From Pestalotiopsis fici W106-1 (lineage: Eukaryota > Ascomycota > Sordariomycetes > Amphisphaeriales > Sporocadaceae): DNA of 64,000 nt. The stretch lies in contig NW_006917092.1 in assembly GCF_000516985.1 (NCBI RefSeq), positions 3,364,619-3,428,618 of the forward strand, read 5' to 3'. The notes beneath the pieces were generated by a model, which saw nothing but the letters and a program-made list of their open reading frames with translations, had not been told where the DNA came from and made no database searches. Both the position numbers and the translations under genes were made by a program. Numbering within the stretch: the first letter of the stretch is position 1; every line of letters begins with the position of its first letter. Positions 10,498-22,186 of the stretch are shown one piece after another.

Positions 10498-11830
10498 ATG
10501 CCACCTGAAAGTAAAGTAGCATTACTCCCTGCAAGGGCCCCACGCAGGCAACATTACAAGTCTCGCTCAGGGTGTCAATCTTGCAAGATGAGAAAAGTAA
10601 AGGCAAGTACGCATTTCTATTCACCCCGTGAATAATTGACCAGGTCTAATCCAATACTAGTGTAATGAAAACAAACCCATTTGTCGGTCTTGCGAGAGGT
10701 TCCGCCTGCCTTGCCAATATCCGTCCGATTCTGATTCCCACCTGGGATCATCTTCCCTGGATAGTGCTCACCATTGCGAGCAGCGACCACGGAAACGTGG
10801 GCGTCCACGCAAGAATTGGAGTTCACCTATAGATTCGTCCCCGTTGCCGTCATTTCCATCGCTGCAAGATGACCAAAATTGCCTTGATCAGTCATCGTCT
10901 ATACACCTCAATGTGGATGAACTTGAGCTTTTCCATAATTTCATCATGAACTCGTCCCAGTACTTTGGATACCCCAAACTTTGGCAAGAAAAGGTCCCAC
11001 AAATGGCATTCAGGGTCCCTAGTCTACTTCATCTGGTCTTGGCTTTTTCAGCTTTGCACATGGCCTTGATGCGACCTGACGAAGCACATAGATACGAAAG
11101 ACTTGCCGATGCACATCACGCCTTGGGAGTGCCGCCTGTCACTCGGCTGATAAGAGACATCAATAAAGAAAACGCCCCCATACTGTTCATTGCCAGCAAT
11201 CTCATCTGCATCTCCACCTTTGCAAGGCGGCCGGCTCCAGGCCACCTGCTCATCATTGCTGAAGGGTCCGAGGTTCCATGGTTGAACTTGTTCCGTGGTG
11301 TGCGGTTTGTGATTGAGACAATGGGCGTCGAAGCCATATTCAGGCCTCTAGGTAGTATGGGTGCCTGTTTTCAAGCTGGCAACTATTCACATCTCCAATG
11401 CGATACCAAGCCAGTACTGTGGGAAGCGCACTTTGAATCACTATCAAGCCTTGTCTCGGAGTCTGAGCCTTCTGAGCAAGAGACATACCGATATGAACTC
11501 GAGTCCTTGAGTACATGTTTCTCTGCTGCGTTTGGTACAGTAGAGACGGCCAGGAAAATGGACGGCTCCCACTTCAAGTCGGTGACGAGATGGCTTTACG
11601 ATCTACATGATGATTATATCACATGCCTGCAAGGAAAGCAAACCACTGCTCTGATAATACTTGCACACTTCATGGTGGCACTTCGTAGCATAGAGCATGG
11701 ACCATTTGGAAGGGGGTGGAGTTGGCATGTGCTAAAGGAGATCAAAGGTCTTTTGGATATCCAAGACATATCCTGGTTGACATGGCCAATAGAACAAGTA
11801 AAGGAGTGGGACCACCTGAGTGGGCATTGA
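10498..11830 (+). CDS. Zn2Cys6 transcription factor
   Basis: Two exons, 10498-10602 and 10661-11830, give 424 residues. The binuclear zinc cluster straddles the intron. Exon 1 ends GCQSCKMRKVK and exon 2 begins CNENKPICRSCERFRLPC, so the spacing is C-x2-C-x6-C-x6-C-x2-C-x6-C. The intron begins GCAAGT and ends CTAG, a GC-AG intron; no GT donor restores this frame. Downstream of the cluster is a basic AT-hook-like segment RPRKRGRPRK (likely DNA contact or nuclear localisation). The rest is a helical region typical of the short fungal Zn2Cys6 family without a recognisable fungal_trans core. It is divergent from the tannase gene (543-bp spacer) and could regulate it; that is inference. Confidence 0.9.
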
Positions 11831-12124
11831 AAGACAGATTGAAATCTCACATTATGTGACAGAGAAGATAGATTTCTTAAGAAAAAAAAAACAATGCAAT
11901 GGTCTTTTCTCCTAATCCATAGAGCAAAGTGTGAAACACCACCTCGGAAAGCCGTACGGAGCAACCTGTATATCTAGGAAACCAAAAATAAGAGAACTGT
12001 ATTGGCCCAAAAGAAGGCATGTTGAAAATAAAGATTGAAAAACATTATTCATAAAACCCGGGAGCCAGAGTCCATCGTACCAATTCACCAAGAGAGTAAA
12101 CAATCACATGCATGACCATGGCCA

Positions 12125-13639
12125 TCACACCCTCTTGAGCTTGAGAATGGTTTTTGGGCTAAGCCATGACAGGTCAGCGCGACGTCCAGATTCCGCGAGT
12201 CGAACAATGCTTCGCGACAAGTCCGAGGCTGCAAACGAAGCCTCAGACTCCAGATCCGCAATTTTCCAAGATCGCAGCAACACCAAACTCAGCGAGCCGG
12301 CCATAAAGGTGCAGCCAACAAATATCTGCGCGGCGAGAAATGCGTTGTCCGCCGTCTTCTGTGAGCCGACAATCTGCATGGCCACTCCTTCGGCAAACGT
12401 GGTCGGGAGCACCATTAGGACACAGGTCACGGCAAAGATGGGCGCAAGCTTGCTAACACCCACGACCTCGGCAAGGATTGGTGTCACGGTTGCCCAGAAG
12501 ATGCCACAGATGCCTCCCGCCAGGAGCGCAAAGATGGACAGCAGAGCGAATCCCTTTGCGGGAATCCACAAGGTGAAGCAAAAAATACCGCATAGGGCTG
12601 TCATGTACATTGCCATGTTTATACGGCCGAGACGATCGCTAAAGTACCCAATCAATGGTCTACCGAGAGCCAGTCCAAGATTGAGCATGGCGTTGGCGAC
12701 AGAGCCTTGAGTAGATGTCAGCCCAATGGAAGTTGCGTAACTGGGCAGCGAGTAGAGCAAAGTGATGTAGCCGAATTCGGTAACCAGCCCCCAGAACACG
12801 ACGAGGAGGACTTCGACACGGGTGAAGTCGCGAATCCGAAACATGGGACCTTGTCGGCTGTGGTGGTGCACTCCATGAGGGACATCCTTCATTGTAAAGG
12901 ACGTGCCAATGTTGGCCACAAGCGTGCATAATCCGAGAATGCGGTATGTCCATTCTATCCCGACGCTCTGTATAGCGGCATTGGTTGCCAGACTGTACAC
13001 GACTCCGCCTCCGCCGGCGCCGGCAGTAGACAGGCCAACAGCCAAGCTTCGTTTGGTCGAAAACCACGGCGGCAAGGCCGACGTGGCGGTTATATACAGG
13101 AATCCCATGCCCCACCCAAAGCAGATACCCTGGCTGAGAAAAAGATGCCAGATCTGAGTGGCGTACGAGGTTGTAATCAAGGCAATGAACTCGAGCACTG
13201 CGCCAATGAGGAGATTGGTCCGCAGGCCATAGCGGTGATAGCACTTGGTTACAATGGGAGATACGAGAAGTGCTTGGGAAATGGACAGGCCACCAATCAG
13301 GGAAAACTCCAGCTGAATTGCGCCTGGAAACTTGTCATGGGCGGAATACCAGGCCAGAATAACGGCCTACGACTATCGATCAAGCCGTCAGCTTCCTCGT
13401 GTTGGCCAAGAGCAGAGTGGAGTACCTACAGCATTGACTCCCCAGGTATGGGCATTGATGAGAAAGACGCTCAGTGCGCACACCCACCCGTAACCTCCAT
13501 TGGGAGCCTCAAAAACCGATGGCCCGGAGACTTGCGACTCGATCTGCCTGACCGTATCGCTGGGTCCAACATCTTCCAACTCAACAGTCGTCTCTGCTCG
13601 CGCTGCAGCTGCCGCGCCCACCGCTGCAATGTTTGACAT
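12125..13639 (-). CDS. MFS monocarboxylate-transporter-like (MCT/SLC16) protein
   Basis: Two exons, 13639-13430 and 13366-12125, with a 63-bp GTAGGT..GTAG intron, give 483 residues. The hallmark start of the first MCT helix, APNGGYGWVCALSVFLINA, is present. About 12 membrane segments follow, with GRPLIGYFSDRLGRINMAM in the loop of the second half. Fungal members carry monocarboxylates, riboflavin or unknown small molecules across plasma or organelle membranes, so the substrate cannot be read from sequence. The N-terminal ~50 residues are cytosolic and Ala/Glu-rich. An in-frame ATG further upstream at 13708 would add 23 residues; 13639 (MSNIAAV) is preferred because the added residues contain hydrophobic and basic residues unlike MCT tails. 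Confidence 0.87.
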
Positions 13640-14757
13640 ATCGGCCACCGTGACTATAGTCTTTGAGAAAGTATATGCTTCTCTTGCAAGGTCACCAATT
13701 ATTATCACGATGTTTTAAATAGGTACAATCGTGCTTGTCACGGCTAATCACGGGCTATAGCGAGTGGGGAAAGCCGATCCCGGAACGGATAGGCCTAGCC
13801 TATCTCGACCTCCCTATCTCTTGACTCATGAGAAGTGGTTCGCAGCTCTATCTTCTGGGAACGTGCATCAAATCAGCATCTAGCGCTCGGCCGTGGTTCA
13901 TATGAGATGCTTCTACCTTTGATTGCCGAGAAACCTTCATTTTTGGGCCATGTAAACAAGTAGAGCAGTCTAGACGCAAACCCGACTCGATAAAGATACA
14001 GGTGCCTGCCCAATAATGACGTTGAGATCATCTAGGATAGTATAACCCCTGGGCGGGGTCGTTTGACTTGGACAGATTCTTATCGGTTTATGATTCGCGA
14101 AGTTCCGACATTTGCAACTTGAGGATGACTTTGCTTGGAGCTGAACATGAATGCTTATTTCATGTAGCTGTGAATCACAAGGATTATGTTTGAATGGAAC
14201 ATGGCTAGATACCACTAGAATCTATGTATACAATGTGCATATTGATTGTGGGATTTTGATTACCTACGTGGAGTTGTATGTCTCCTCGGAGATAAAGGCT
14301 GGGCAGTCGGGTCATACTTCCGAGATCGTGTCTTGCATTGGTATCCGTGCACACCTCATTGGGGCGAAGACTTTGCTCAAGAAAAAACATGGGATCAATG
14401 CATATGGTGATGCCAATGCTGACATCCAGTCTTTGCATCCAAGGGATTGTCTTTCAGTCATGATTCGGCGACCGAGGTTGGCGTGGCCTATGCTCGCGAC
14501 CGCCCTGCTGCCGTTCTGCCGGTATGCTTCAGTATGTTAAGCGAGACGTTGCATTGGAGAAACCTTTGCAGCATTCTGTTTGGTGGCCGGCAACGTGCCC
14601 CTTTGCTGCATTAGATGCAGCGCTCGTATGGTCATATTCTGCGAGCAGCTAACGAACTATATCATACGGCTTTCACATTTTTAAATTCTGCTTTCCCCAT
14701 TAGCTGTCGTAGAAACTATATTGGCATCTGTGTGATTAGACAGTCGTGACAATTAAC
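13640..14757. other. Intergenic, no gene seen
   Basis: About 1.1 kb between divergently transcribed genes (MFS carrier and tyrosinase). A 129-codon open frame at 14151-14540 has no recognisable features and looks random. The stretch must carry both promoters. Confidence 0.5.
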
Positions 14758-16103
14758 ATGTTTCTTGGATCAATTATTTTGTGGATATTACTTCTCGAGA
14801 CAACAGCACGAGCTGTGCAAAGTAATCATGAAACTGTAACCCGAGGAGCATCGCCATCATGCGTCGATCCACCAGTCAGAAAGGAGTGGTGAGTTGACCG
14901 TGAGCGTCAATCAGGAGCTCAAACCAATGGTACTAAGTTTGTTTGCAGGAGAACCCTCAATTCTATCGAAAAACAATCATATATCGAAGCAGTAAAATGT
15001 CTGACTACAAAGCCAGCCATCTCTGGGTTTTCTGCAGCAATCAATCGATTTGACGATCATCAGGCGGTTCACAGCGATCAGACGCCCACTATTCATTGGG
15101 TGGTAAGTAAATTGTCAGTCGTAACATATCTGACTTTTGACTAATGCTCCAAACCAGGGCCATTTTATCCTGTGGCATCGCTATTTTGTGGCGACCTATG
15201 AGAAAGCTCTCCGCGATGAATGCGGTTACACTGGTGGTCAACCGTGAGTGATACCTTTCTGGCAAATACCATTAATTCAATGCATATATGTCATGGCTCA
15301 CGTTGATTCCAGGTATTGGAATTGGTCTCTTGATGTCTCCTCAGTCAATGATACGAACAGTACCGCCGTCTTTTCAAGCCCTGTATTCGATCCAGAGACA
15401 GGGTTCGGTGGTAATGGGCCGTACGTAGAGACTAACAGTACGAACAACCCGTTCAATTTGACTAGCCGCACTGGAGGTGGCTGCGTTATGGATGGCCCCT
15501 TTACGCAAGATCAGTTTACAGTGAATGTGCCAAGTCCGCACTGCCTCACACGAGACTTTATACCTCCAATCATGAACGGCTGGGCTCAGCAGAGTCTTGT
15601 TGATCAAGTCCTTGCTACAGAAGACTACACCGCGTTTGCTCGGGCGGTGGAAAACGTACCGAGCTTTGATCAGCCCAACATCCATGGGGGTGGTCACTTT
15701 GGTGTCGGTGGTGCGCTGGGCACCATTGGCGATGCGAACAATAGCCCTGGCGGTAAGTTGATTGTCTTGAACTTTGGCTGACTCTCGCAATATGATATGC
15801 GCAGCGCATAATGGACTTGCAGCTCCTCTAGACAGTGCACTCGCTAACCGAGTTTCAGACCCTCTCTTCTATTTACACCATGGGAACTTGGACCGCATTT
15901 TCTCTCTGTGGCAGTCCAAAGACCTCCCCGTGCGAACAAATCAAGTTGGTGGTCCAATCGTTCCATTCGACTATGGTGGACAGAATGTTACCCTGGACTT
16001 CGAAATCAATATTGGGGCATTGGCTCCAAATGTAACGCTGAAGCAGGTGTTGGAAATCCAAGGCAGCGTCTTGTGCTATTCCTATGCCGACTTGTCTCAG
16101 TAG
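14758..16103 (+). CDS. Secreted short tyrosinase (type-3 copper oxidase)
   Basis: Five exons: 14758-14888, 14949-15102, 15158-15243, 15313-15752 and 15805-16103. All introns are GT..AG and in phase, giving 369 residues. A signal peptide is visible (IILWILLLETTARA). CuA ligands lie in AVHSDQ, TIHWVGHF and LWHRYFVATYE, followed by the typical CGYTGGQPYWNW. CuB ligands lie in IHGGGHFGVGG and DPLFYLHHGNLDRIFSLWQ. The protein ends about 60 residues after CuB, so it lacks the long C-terminal shielding domain of large fungal tyrosinases. By family it oxidises phenols or o-diphenols to quinones in an oxygen-dependent reaction. Its 3' end converges on a Zn2Cys6 gene 80 bp away. A second short tyrosinase sits at 47137-48362. 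Confidence 0.9.
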
Positions 16104-16183
16104 TGGTGGAGAACACCAAAACTTTGAGATCATTTCATGGTATCAATGGCAGTTGTCTAAGCCCGTCGAAGTAGTGCGCAAGT

Positions 16184-17797
16184 TCATGTGAGCGTGACTC
16201 CAAGTAGCTGGTTTCTTGCAAGATCGAACCAAAGTCCCTTGAAGCCACTTTGTCGTTGGGTGGTGACAAAGTGAATGAAATCTAACAGCTCGAGAGAGTG
16301 CTGCCTACGAAACCTGAATGGCTCAAAGGCTTTGTATATCTCTATTCCGGGTTCTGGCTGCTCCAGAGTGGCCACCAGTAGAGGAAAGTCTAGGGCTAGA
16401 CCTGTAGCTGCGTCTGCCGGCCACGATTTTAGGAGAGAAAGTTCATGTAAGATTTCACCGGCATAGACTTGTGCCGCCGCATCCTCAACACCGAGCGGAA
16501 AACGCAAGCGATGAATAACAAGCAAAGCCGCAAGACGATAACATTGGGCTTGCGCAAGTATGACACTGACCTCGAATGATGAGTATTTTGTAAAGAAATG
16601 AGGCGGCAATTGCGGCTGCCATCTACTGATCTTGCACTCAATATCGTGGTAAGGGTCCTTGTCGGGATAGGGAATACGCTCAGCATCAACCAAAGAAGGT
16701 TCCGTTCCATTGAGTTTGGCTTCGTAGCTCCTTTCACATAGCTCATATAGTAGGGGGAGTAGAGATGAGGAGAGGCCGGCGAACCTATCGACGATGCAGC
16801 GGGTCGCTGTTGGAACTCGTATCACAGGTATCTCCCTCCGTATCAGACACTCAACCGTGTCCGTGAGGACTGGAGTCAGGGTTACAACGTCCAAGTCGGG
16901 CCGCTCAAGGAGAGACGGGAACCAACGCTGAACGCTTAGTAATGTGCCACGGGTGATTATTTGTGAGTCCGGGGTCGGAATCAGCTCATTATAGACGTGC
17001 ATGGCTTGTCCGAGCAAGAGGATCACGGCTGCGTCCTCGGCCCGGGAAATACACGACGGACTACCCATGAGTCTCTCTAGGCAATGGATCCCGATCGCTA
17101 GATCGTGTTCATCCAGGCCTCTGAATGTCGCATGTCGCGATGACAGCAAGCTCATGGCCACCGTGTATGCATCTGCGAGTACCTGGGGGGATCGTGCGAA
17201 CAGCCTCCTTACTACGGAGTGAAATTCGGGCAAAAAAGACCTGCCAAGCATGAATGGCCGATGGACAGCGAAAAAGACCTCGGTGCTTTCAAGCATACAG
17301 TTGACCTGTACCGTTGTCCTCAGAGGCGCCTGAAGGACGCGGAAGTTTGGCGGGGAGTAGCAGTTTGACCACGCTGTAAAATCGGAAACGTCTGGAGCAT
17401 TGGGGCATGGCGGCCGCTGACCAGACCTGCTTAAGCGACCGCGTGGGCTCCTGGCCAGTGCTTTGGCAGACGGTACAGCGCCATGGTGGGCTGTCAAACT
17501 ACTTCCGCCAGCGGTATTCACCTCAACATTCTGATCATTCTTGACAAGAACCATGACCGAGGTGGCACCATAAGGTAGCTTTGGTGCTACCGGACGCCGT
17601 CCCATCCGTTTCTTGAGTCTCGGACAACATTGTTTGCCGAGTGCGCAACATCTAGTGCAGGAGTTCTGTGATTCTGCGTAGGTGCATTTCTCTTTGAGCT
17701 GGTGGCAACGCTCACAGGTCATTTGCTTCTTTGGTGGCACAACAATGGCCGAAGATTGTGCATCAATACCATCAATTGGAAAGTGAGCCATGAGCAA
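16184..17797 (-). CDS. Zn2Cys6 transcription factor
   Basis: Single-exon 537-residue protein. The zinc cluster is at residues ~28-56: CERCHQLKEKC then TYAESQNS then CTRCCALGKQC, spacing C-x2-C-x6-C-x8-C-x2-C-x6-C, followed by the basic linker PRLKKRMGRRP. Residues ~150-530 are helical, with a VILAQAQCYRLAALLVIHRLRFPLG-like core also seen in uncharacterised fungal regulators. Nuclear, DNA-binding. It lies tail-to-tail with the tyrosinase and head-to-head (548 bp) with the acyltransferase-like gene, so a local regulatory role is plausible but unproven. Confidence 0.9.
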   Translation of the reverse strand: MLMAHFPIDGIDAQSSAIVVPPKKQMTCERCHQLKEKCTYAESQNSCTRCCALGKQCCPRLKKRMGRRPVAPKLPYGATSVMVLVKNDQNVEVNTAGGSSLTAHHGAVPSAKALARSPRGRLSRSGQRPPCPNAPDVSDFTAWSNCYSPPNFRVLQAPLRTTVQVNCMLESTEVFFAVHRPFMLGRSFLPEFHSVVRRLFARSPQVLADAYTVAMSLLSSRHATFRGLDEHDLAIGIHCLERLMGSPSCISRAEDAAVILLLGQAMHVYNELIPTPDSQIITRGTLLSVQRWFPSLLERPDLDVVTLTPVLTDTVECLIRREIPVIRVPTATRCIVDRFAGLSSSLLPLLYELCERSYEAKLNGTEPSLVDAERIPYPDKDPYHDIECKISRWQPQLPPHFFTKYSSFEVSVILAQAQCYRLAALLVIHRLRFPLGVEDAAAQVYAGEILHELSLLKSWPADAATGLALDFPLLVATLEQPEPGIEIYKAFEPFRFRRQHSLELLDFIHFVTTQRQSGFKGLWFDLARNQLLGVTLT

Positions 17798-18345
17798 CGA
17801 TTCCGCAGTCTTTGGCCTTTGATTCCGTGATTTGTAATATGAAATAACGCGCAGAAGTAACGTTTGAATGAATGAAGGCAGGTGTATGGGATCTGGTACC
17901 TGGACTTGAGTCTCGACAATGATTGATCCGGAGCCAGAGATTTGGTCGGTGGCGCAGGGGGAAGGGTCCGTCCCTTACATTAACCAGGGCAGGTTGGGCG
18001 ACCGCTGCAAGGCCCCAGTTGACTGTCCATCTGTCCTAGCGCAGGCCCCCGAATTAGCACAGATAGGTGGTACTGCTTACGGACCAGAACACGCCAAATT
18101 GGCACCCGCCTGCACTAAACCGAAAGAAGAAAGAAGTTTCCGGTAGCTATCAGAACACGACCGCTGTTTTCTTTCCTATGAGGGTCAAGTATAACGCTTG
18201 TGGGACTTGAGCCTCGTCCTGCGAATGAGGACCGAAGCATCTCACCATGCTACTCTTCTCGGCTACAAATATGGCGAGTCTGTCCTGAACTCGTGGTGAT
18301 ACTTTTGCTCAATAACTTTAAAGAGCAACAGCTGTTCGACGCAGA
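17798..18345. other. Divergent intergenic promoter region
   Basis: 548 bp between the Zn2Cys6 gene (minus) and the acyltransferase gene (plus). No gene seen. CCG/CGG half-sites occur, but no clear inverted pair was established by eye. Confidence 0.45.
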
Positions 18346-19872
18346 ATGCAAAGTACCAACATGAGGTTTGCAAGTAAGTCAAACGTCGAATTATGATGCT
18401 TGACCCGGCATGCTAAAGAAAAGACAGGCCCCAACGAACTGCGAGTGATCAGCCGCGAGTATCATGGCTTCTATAACGCAATCGTCGTCGGAGCCATCTA
18501 TGAGTTTCGGAGCTCGAACTTTGATGTCCACTCAAGTTGCTCCTTTTACGGCGCCGTCAAACATTGCATCGACAAACATCCGACCTTGAGTGCCATCGTA
18601 CGTGATCAGCACACAGATAAAGCGTACTTTGAGCGTGTGCCGACAATCAATCTTGAAGAACACATAGACATTGTGACTGAGAGTGACGCTGGCCCATCAA
18701 ATGCCAGAGAAAAGGCCAACTCGGAGACGACGATAATCGAGTCGCTACTTCCAGCCATCCTCGATAAGCCCTGGCCCTCTGACATCCCGCCGTGGAGGGC
18801 TACGATTGTCCCTCTGAAATCTGGGGAGCGAGGCCAAGATCACCCTCGCTGCTTCATTGCATTTTCATTTTCACATGCTCTTGGCGATGGCCGGAATGGC
18901 TTCCTATGGCACCGGACATTTAGGGATGGAATCTTTGATCGTGTCGACGAGGCGGCTGGCACGTCGCTGACTACTCCCCGTGGCGAATTTCCCGCGCCAT
19001 TCGACACTCCGGAAAGTTTACCAATCTCCTGGGGGTTTCTCCTCCGGCCGCTTATTGCCGTACTGCTTCCCAACTTCCTGGCCGAATTCCTCGGATTCCG
19101 GCCCACCACCAGCCATGTAGACCCCAGTACCTGGACGGGGAGTCGAATGTTTCGCGAGCCGGGTCCTTTCAACAGTTGCCTCAGGCTGATCGAAATCGAT
19201 GCTGCCGCAACGCAAAAGGTGCTTCAGCTTGCAAGAGGGCATGGAGCAAAGCTGACGGGAACCATGATCCAGTCCTTTGCGCGAGGACTTAGCAAGGCAA
19301 TCCCGCGCAGCGAAGCAACAAGGCTCATTTCGGGCATGGCAGTCAACATGCGGCGTGCGGTCCCAAACACGAGCGACGAGATGGGTTTCTTTGTCGGCGC
19401 CTGCTACGAAACCCATGAGCGACAGGACGACTGGGCGAGTCCCTGGACTGAAAAGACCTGGGCGAATGCGCGCTCGCTGACGGAGAAGCTGGCCGAGGCT
19501 GCAGTGACGCTGCACGACCAGCCCGTCGGATTGCTGAGATACGTGCCAAGCATCACTAAATGGACTGCATCCAAGATAGGCCAAGAGCGAGATAGCTCAT
19601 TCGACGTCAGCAACCTTGGCGCGTTCGAGGCTACGCTTCCCGGGATCTCGGATGATCACAGTCGATGCAAAATCACCGACATGGTCTTCACGCACTCACC
19701 AGCCGTGACATCTGCACCCTTGACAGTTAGTGCTGTAAGCGTCAAAGGCTCCAGGCTCATGATCACCATTGCATGGCAGCCTGGAGCCCTAGGTATTCCC
19801 CGAGAATCGGAAGCGGGTTTCGTTGAAGAACTAGGGACTTTTGTGAAAAAGGACCTGGAGAGTCTGCAATAG
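18346..19872 (+). CDS. Alcohol acetyltransferase-like (condensation-fold) acyltransferase
   Basis: Two exons, 18346-18373 and 18419-19872, with a 45-bp GTAAGT..AAAG intron, give about 493 residues starting MQSTNMRFAKKTGPNEL. The large exon has no usable in-frame ATG before its conserved part, which is why the tiny first exon is needed; 18361 is an alternative in-frame ATG. Residues ~25-35 (SREYHGFYNAIVV) match the start of the ATF/AATase family. The catalytic HxxxD-type motif is FSHALGDG around residue 165. A second conserved region, SGMAVNMRRAVP, lies around residue 310. Such enzymes transfer acyl groups from acyl-CoA to alcohols or sugars. No signal peptide. Its 3' end converges on the S9 peptidase with 83 bp between. 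Confidence 0.8.
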
Positions 19873-19955
19873 CCCGACTAGACGTCAGTAGAAGATAGAT
19901 TTAATGTTTAATAATGTCTAATCCAGTGTGTTTGCTCTTTCGGGCCGAGGTGGTC

Positions 19956-22186
19956 TCAAGTCGACACACCACATAAATGACGCTTCCACCAAGACTCTTG
20001 GGCCTTGTATGCGGCCAGGATGGTGTCCTCCTTCAGCCACCCATGACCCTCCCCCTCAAACATCATCACTTCGGCAATTCTCCCCTGGCGCTTCATTTCC
20101 TCGGCCATCATTAGTGTTTGCTCGGGTGTAACTGCCTTGTCGTCGGTGCCTTGCAGCATGAGCAAGGGAGCCTTGATATTGGACACATAGAATCGAGGGC
20201 TTCGCTCCCGGTATATGCGGTCACGGCCCTCCTTGTCATCCGATGCGACACAGCTGAGGATCAGCCTTTCGACGTCGTGACTCTCAAACTTGTACGAGTC
20301 TGCCTGAAGAGCGCGGACATCGCAGATGCCATACGAGCTCACGGCGGCCTTGAATGTGTCTGGAAACATGCTGATGGCCGACAAGGTACCGTAACCGCCC
20401 GCGCTGCCCCCGTAGACACCGACCCGGCTGCCGTCTACGAGGTTCTGGCTCACTAGATACTGCACTACTTCGTGGGTGTCTTGAACGTCAAACATACCCC
20501 AGTAGCCGCTCAGCGCCTCACGGTACTTGCGACCATAGCCAGTGCTTCCAACATAATTCACCGAGCAGACTGCAAATCCGCGCGAAGTCCAAAACTGGAT
20601 CGAAAAGTCCAGGGCGGGAGAAATGCAACCATTTGGACCGCCATGAAGCTGAATTAGAACTGGGGGAAGCCCTTCGCCCTGGAATTGTGGATTCTGTGGT
20701 CCGTATAAGAAAGCGTGAACGTTGCCGGGTCGAGATTTTCGCGGGATCTCAAGATGGCGAGCTGTTGAGAAGAGGCCGTCGGGCAGATCAATTTGAGAAG
20801 TAGAACAAACTGTTTGAAGTTGAGGCTTGCCTGATCGAATTCCTGATACCGTGACGAGCTTCTTTGACGAGAAACGAGTGCTCCCCAATACTACAACACT
20901 GTTCTCGGATAGGCGAAAAACGCCCGTGCTGTGAAGAGCGAGGTCGACAAAAGGTAGGCCGAGATCGATGGCCTCGCCCTTGTCCAGATCGAGCAATGCA
21001 ATGTTGCTGGCAGCATGTCTGACATACGATGCAACCACAGTCTTTGAGTCCAGAATCACATAGGTGGAGCTAGTGAAAATATTTGTTAGTTCATCTTCCA
21101 AAGAAAGGGCGGCATCACAAGCTACCTTCCCATGCGCCAATCAGCAATGGCAAATTCGACGTCTTCTAATCCCGGAAATCGTAAGTGGGCGATGGCATTG
21201 GTTTCAACCGAGTGCGTGTATAGTTGCCAATAGCCCGACCTGTCGCTAGCAAAAAACAAGGTGCCATCGGGGCCCCATTTCGGTTGCGATATGCTCTCCT
21301 TGCATGCCTCGCCAGCAATCTTCCGGGGATTGCTTAGGCTACCACCAACCCAATCTGATACCCACAGAGTTGTACCGGTCCAAGGCATATCAGGATGAGA
21401 CCACTGGAGCCAGGATACTTTCTTGCCATCTGGGCTGAACCGAGGGTAGGCATAAAAGTCATCTCCAGAAGCGATGCAGGTCTCAGTCTTGGTGGAAGCA
21501 TTAATGACAACCATGGTGTTGACCACGCCATAGGCCTGCGTCTCGGGCGTTGCATTGCGATGATCCTCGCGAATGGCAATGATCACATCCTCTTGTTGGG
21601 GGTGAACCGAAAAGTCGGCATAGCGTACGCCATCTGGGGCTGACAGGACAAGCGAGACAGCAGAATTGCTCGGATCCAGTCTGTACACATGTTTTGTGAT
21701 ATTGTCAGTGAATACAACATATCCAGAGGGTGCCGCGGTGAAGCTGGCACCTCCCATCTCTTGCACGCTGGCGTGGGCGGAATACGACGCAGGCAGGATT
21801 TCTCGTGTATCTGAACCATGATGGGTCATCACTGCGTATCTGCCATTTTCGCGGGGGCGCGACTCTATCCAGTGTATAAGACCGCGCGACTCCTATGAAA
21901 TATTAGCTGACGACTATCAATGAGCTCAAAGGTAGATACTGCAACTAACATCGACTAGCACTTCTTGGAGTGAGACGCTTGCGGTAGAAAGGAATTCGGC
22001 ATTGAGAGGACTTGGCCACAAGCCATAAGGCATTGAAGTCTTTCCGGCCATCGTATGCTTGGACCTGTAATTATACGAGACCGAGGTTTTCGCATTCAAA
22101 GCACGACTCCAGTACGGATATGTTAATGTTCGAAAGACGCGAATTGATCGCGTCTTCAAGAGCTGCATCGATGCGGTAGTCGCCAA
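19956..22186 (-). CDS. Prolyl-oligopeptidase-family (S9) serine peptidase / acylaminoacyl-peptidase-like
   Basis: Three exons (22186-21950, 21892-21126, 21069-19956) with 57- and 56-bp introns give 705 residues. The N-terminal two-thirds is a beta-propeller (repeats such as FYAYPRFSPDGKKVSWLQW and SQPKWGPDGTLFFASDR). The C-terminal catalytic domain has oxyanion-side HGGPNG, nucleophile GGSAGGYGTL (Ser557), acid region QGTDDKAVTPEQ and base GEGHGW. Family members remove dipeptides or acylated residues from small peptides, usually in the cytosol. The first ~45 residues are Arg/Ser/Thr-rich with almost no acids (LLKTRSIRVFRTLTYPYWSR), resembling a mitochondrial presequence. An internal ATG (MAGKTSMPYGLW) would give the usual cytosolic start. 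Confidence 0.9.

Noticed and set aside
18400..18402. TTG as start codon of the acyltransferase
   Set aside because: Non-ATG starts are unlikely in a nuclear fungal gene; a short upstream ATG exon with proper splice sites restores the frame.
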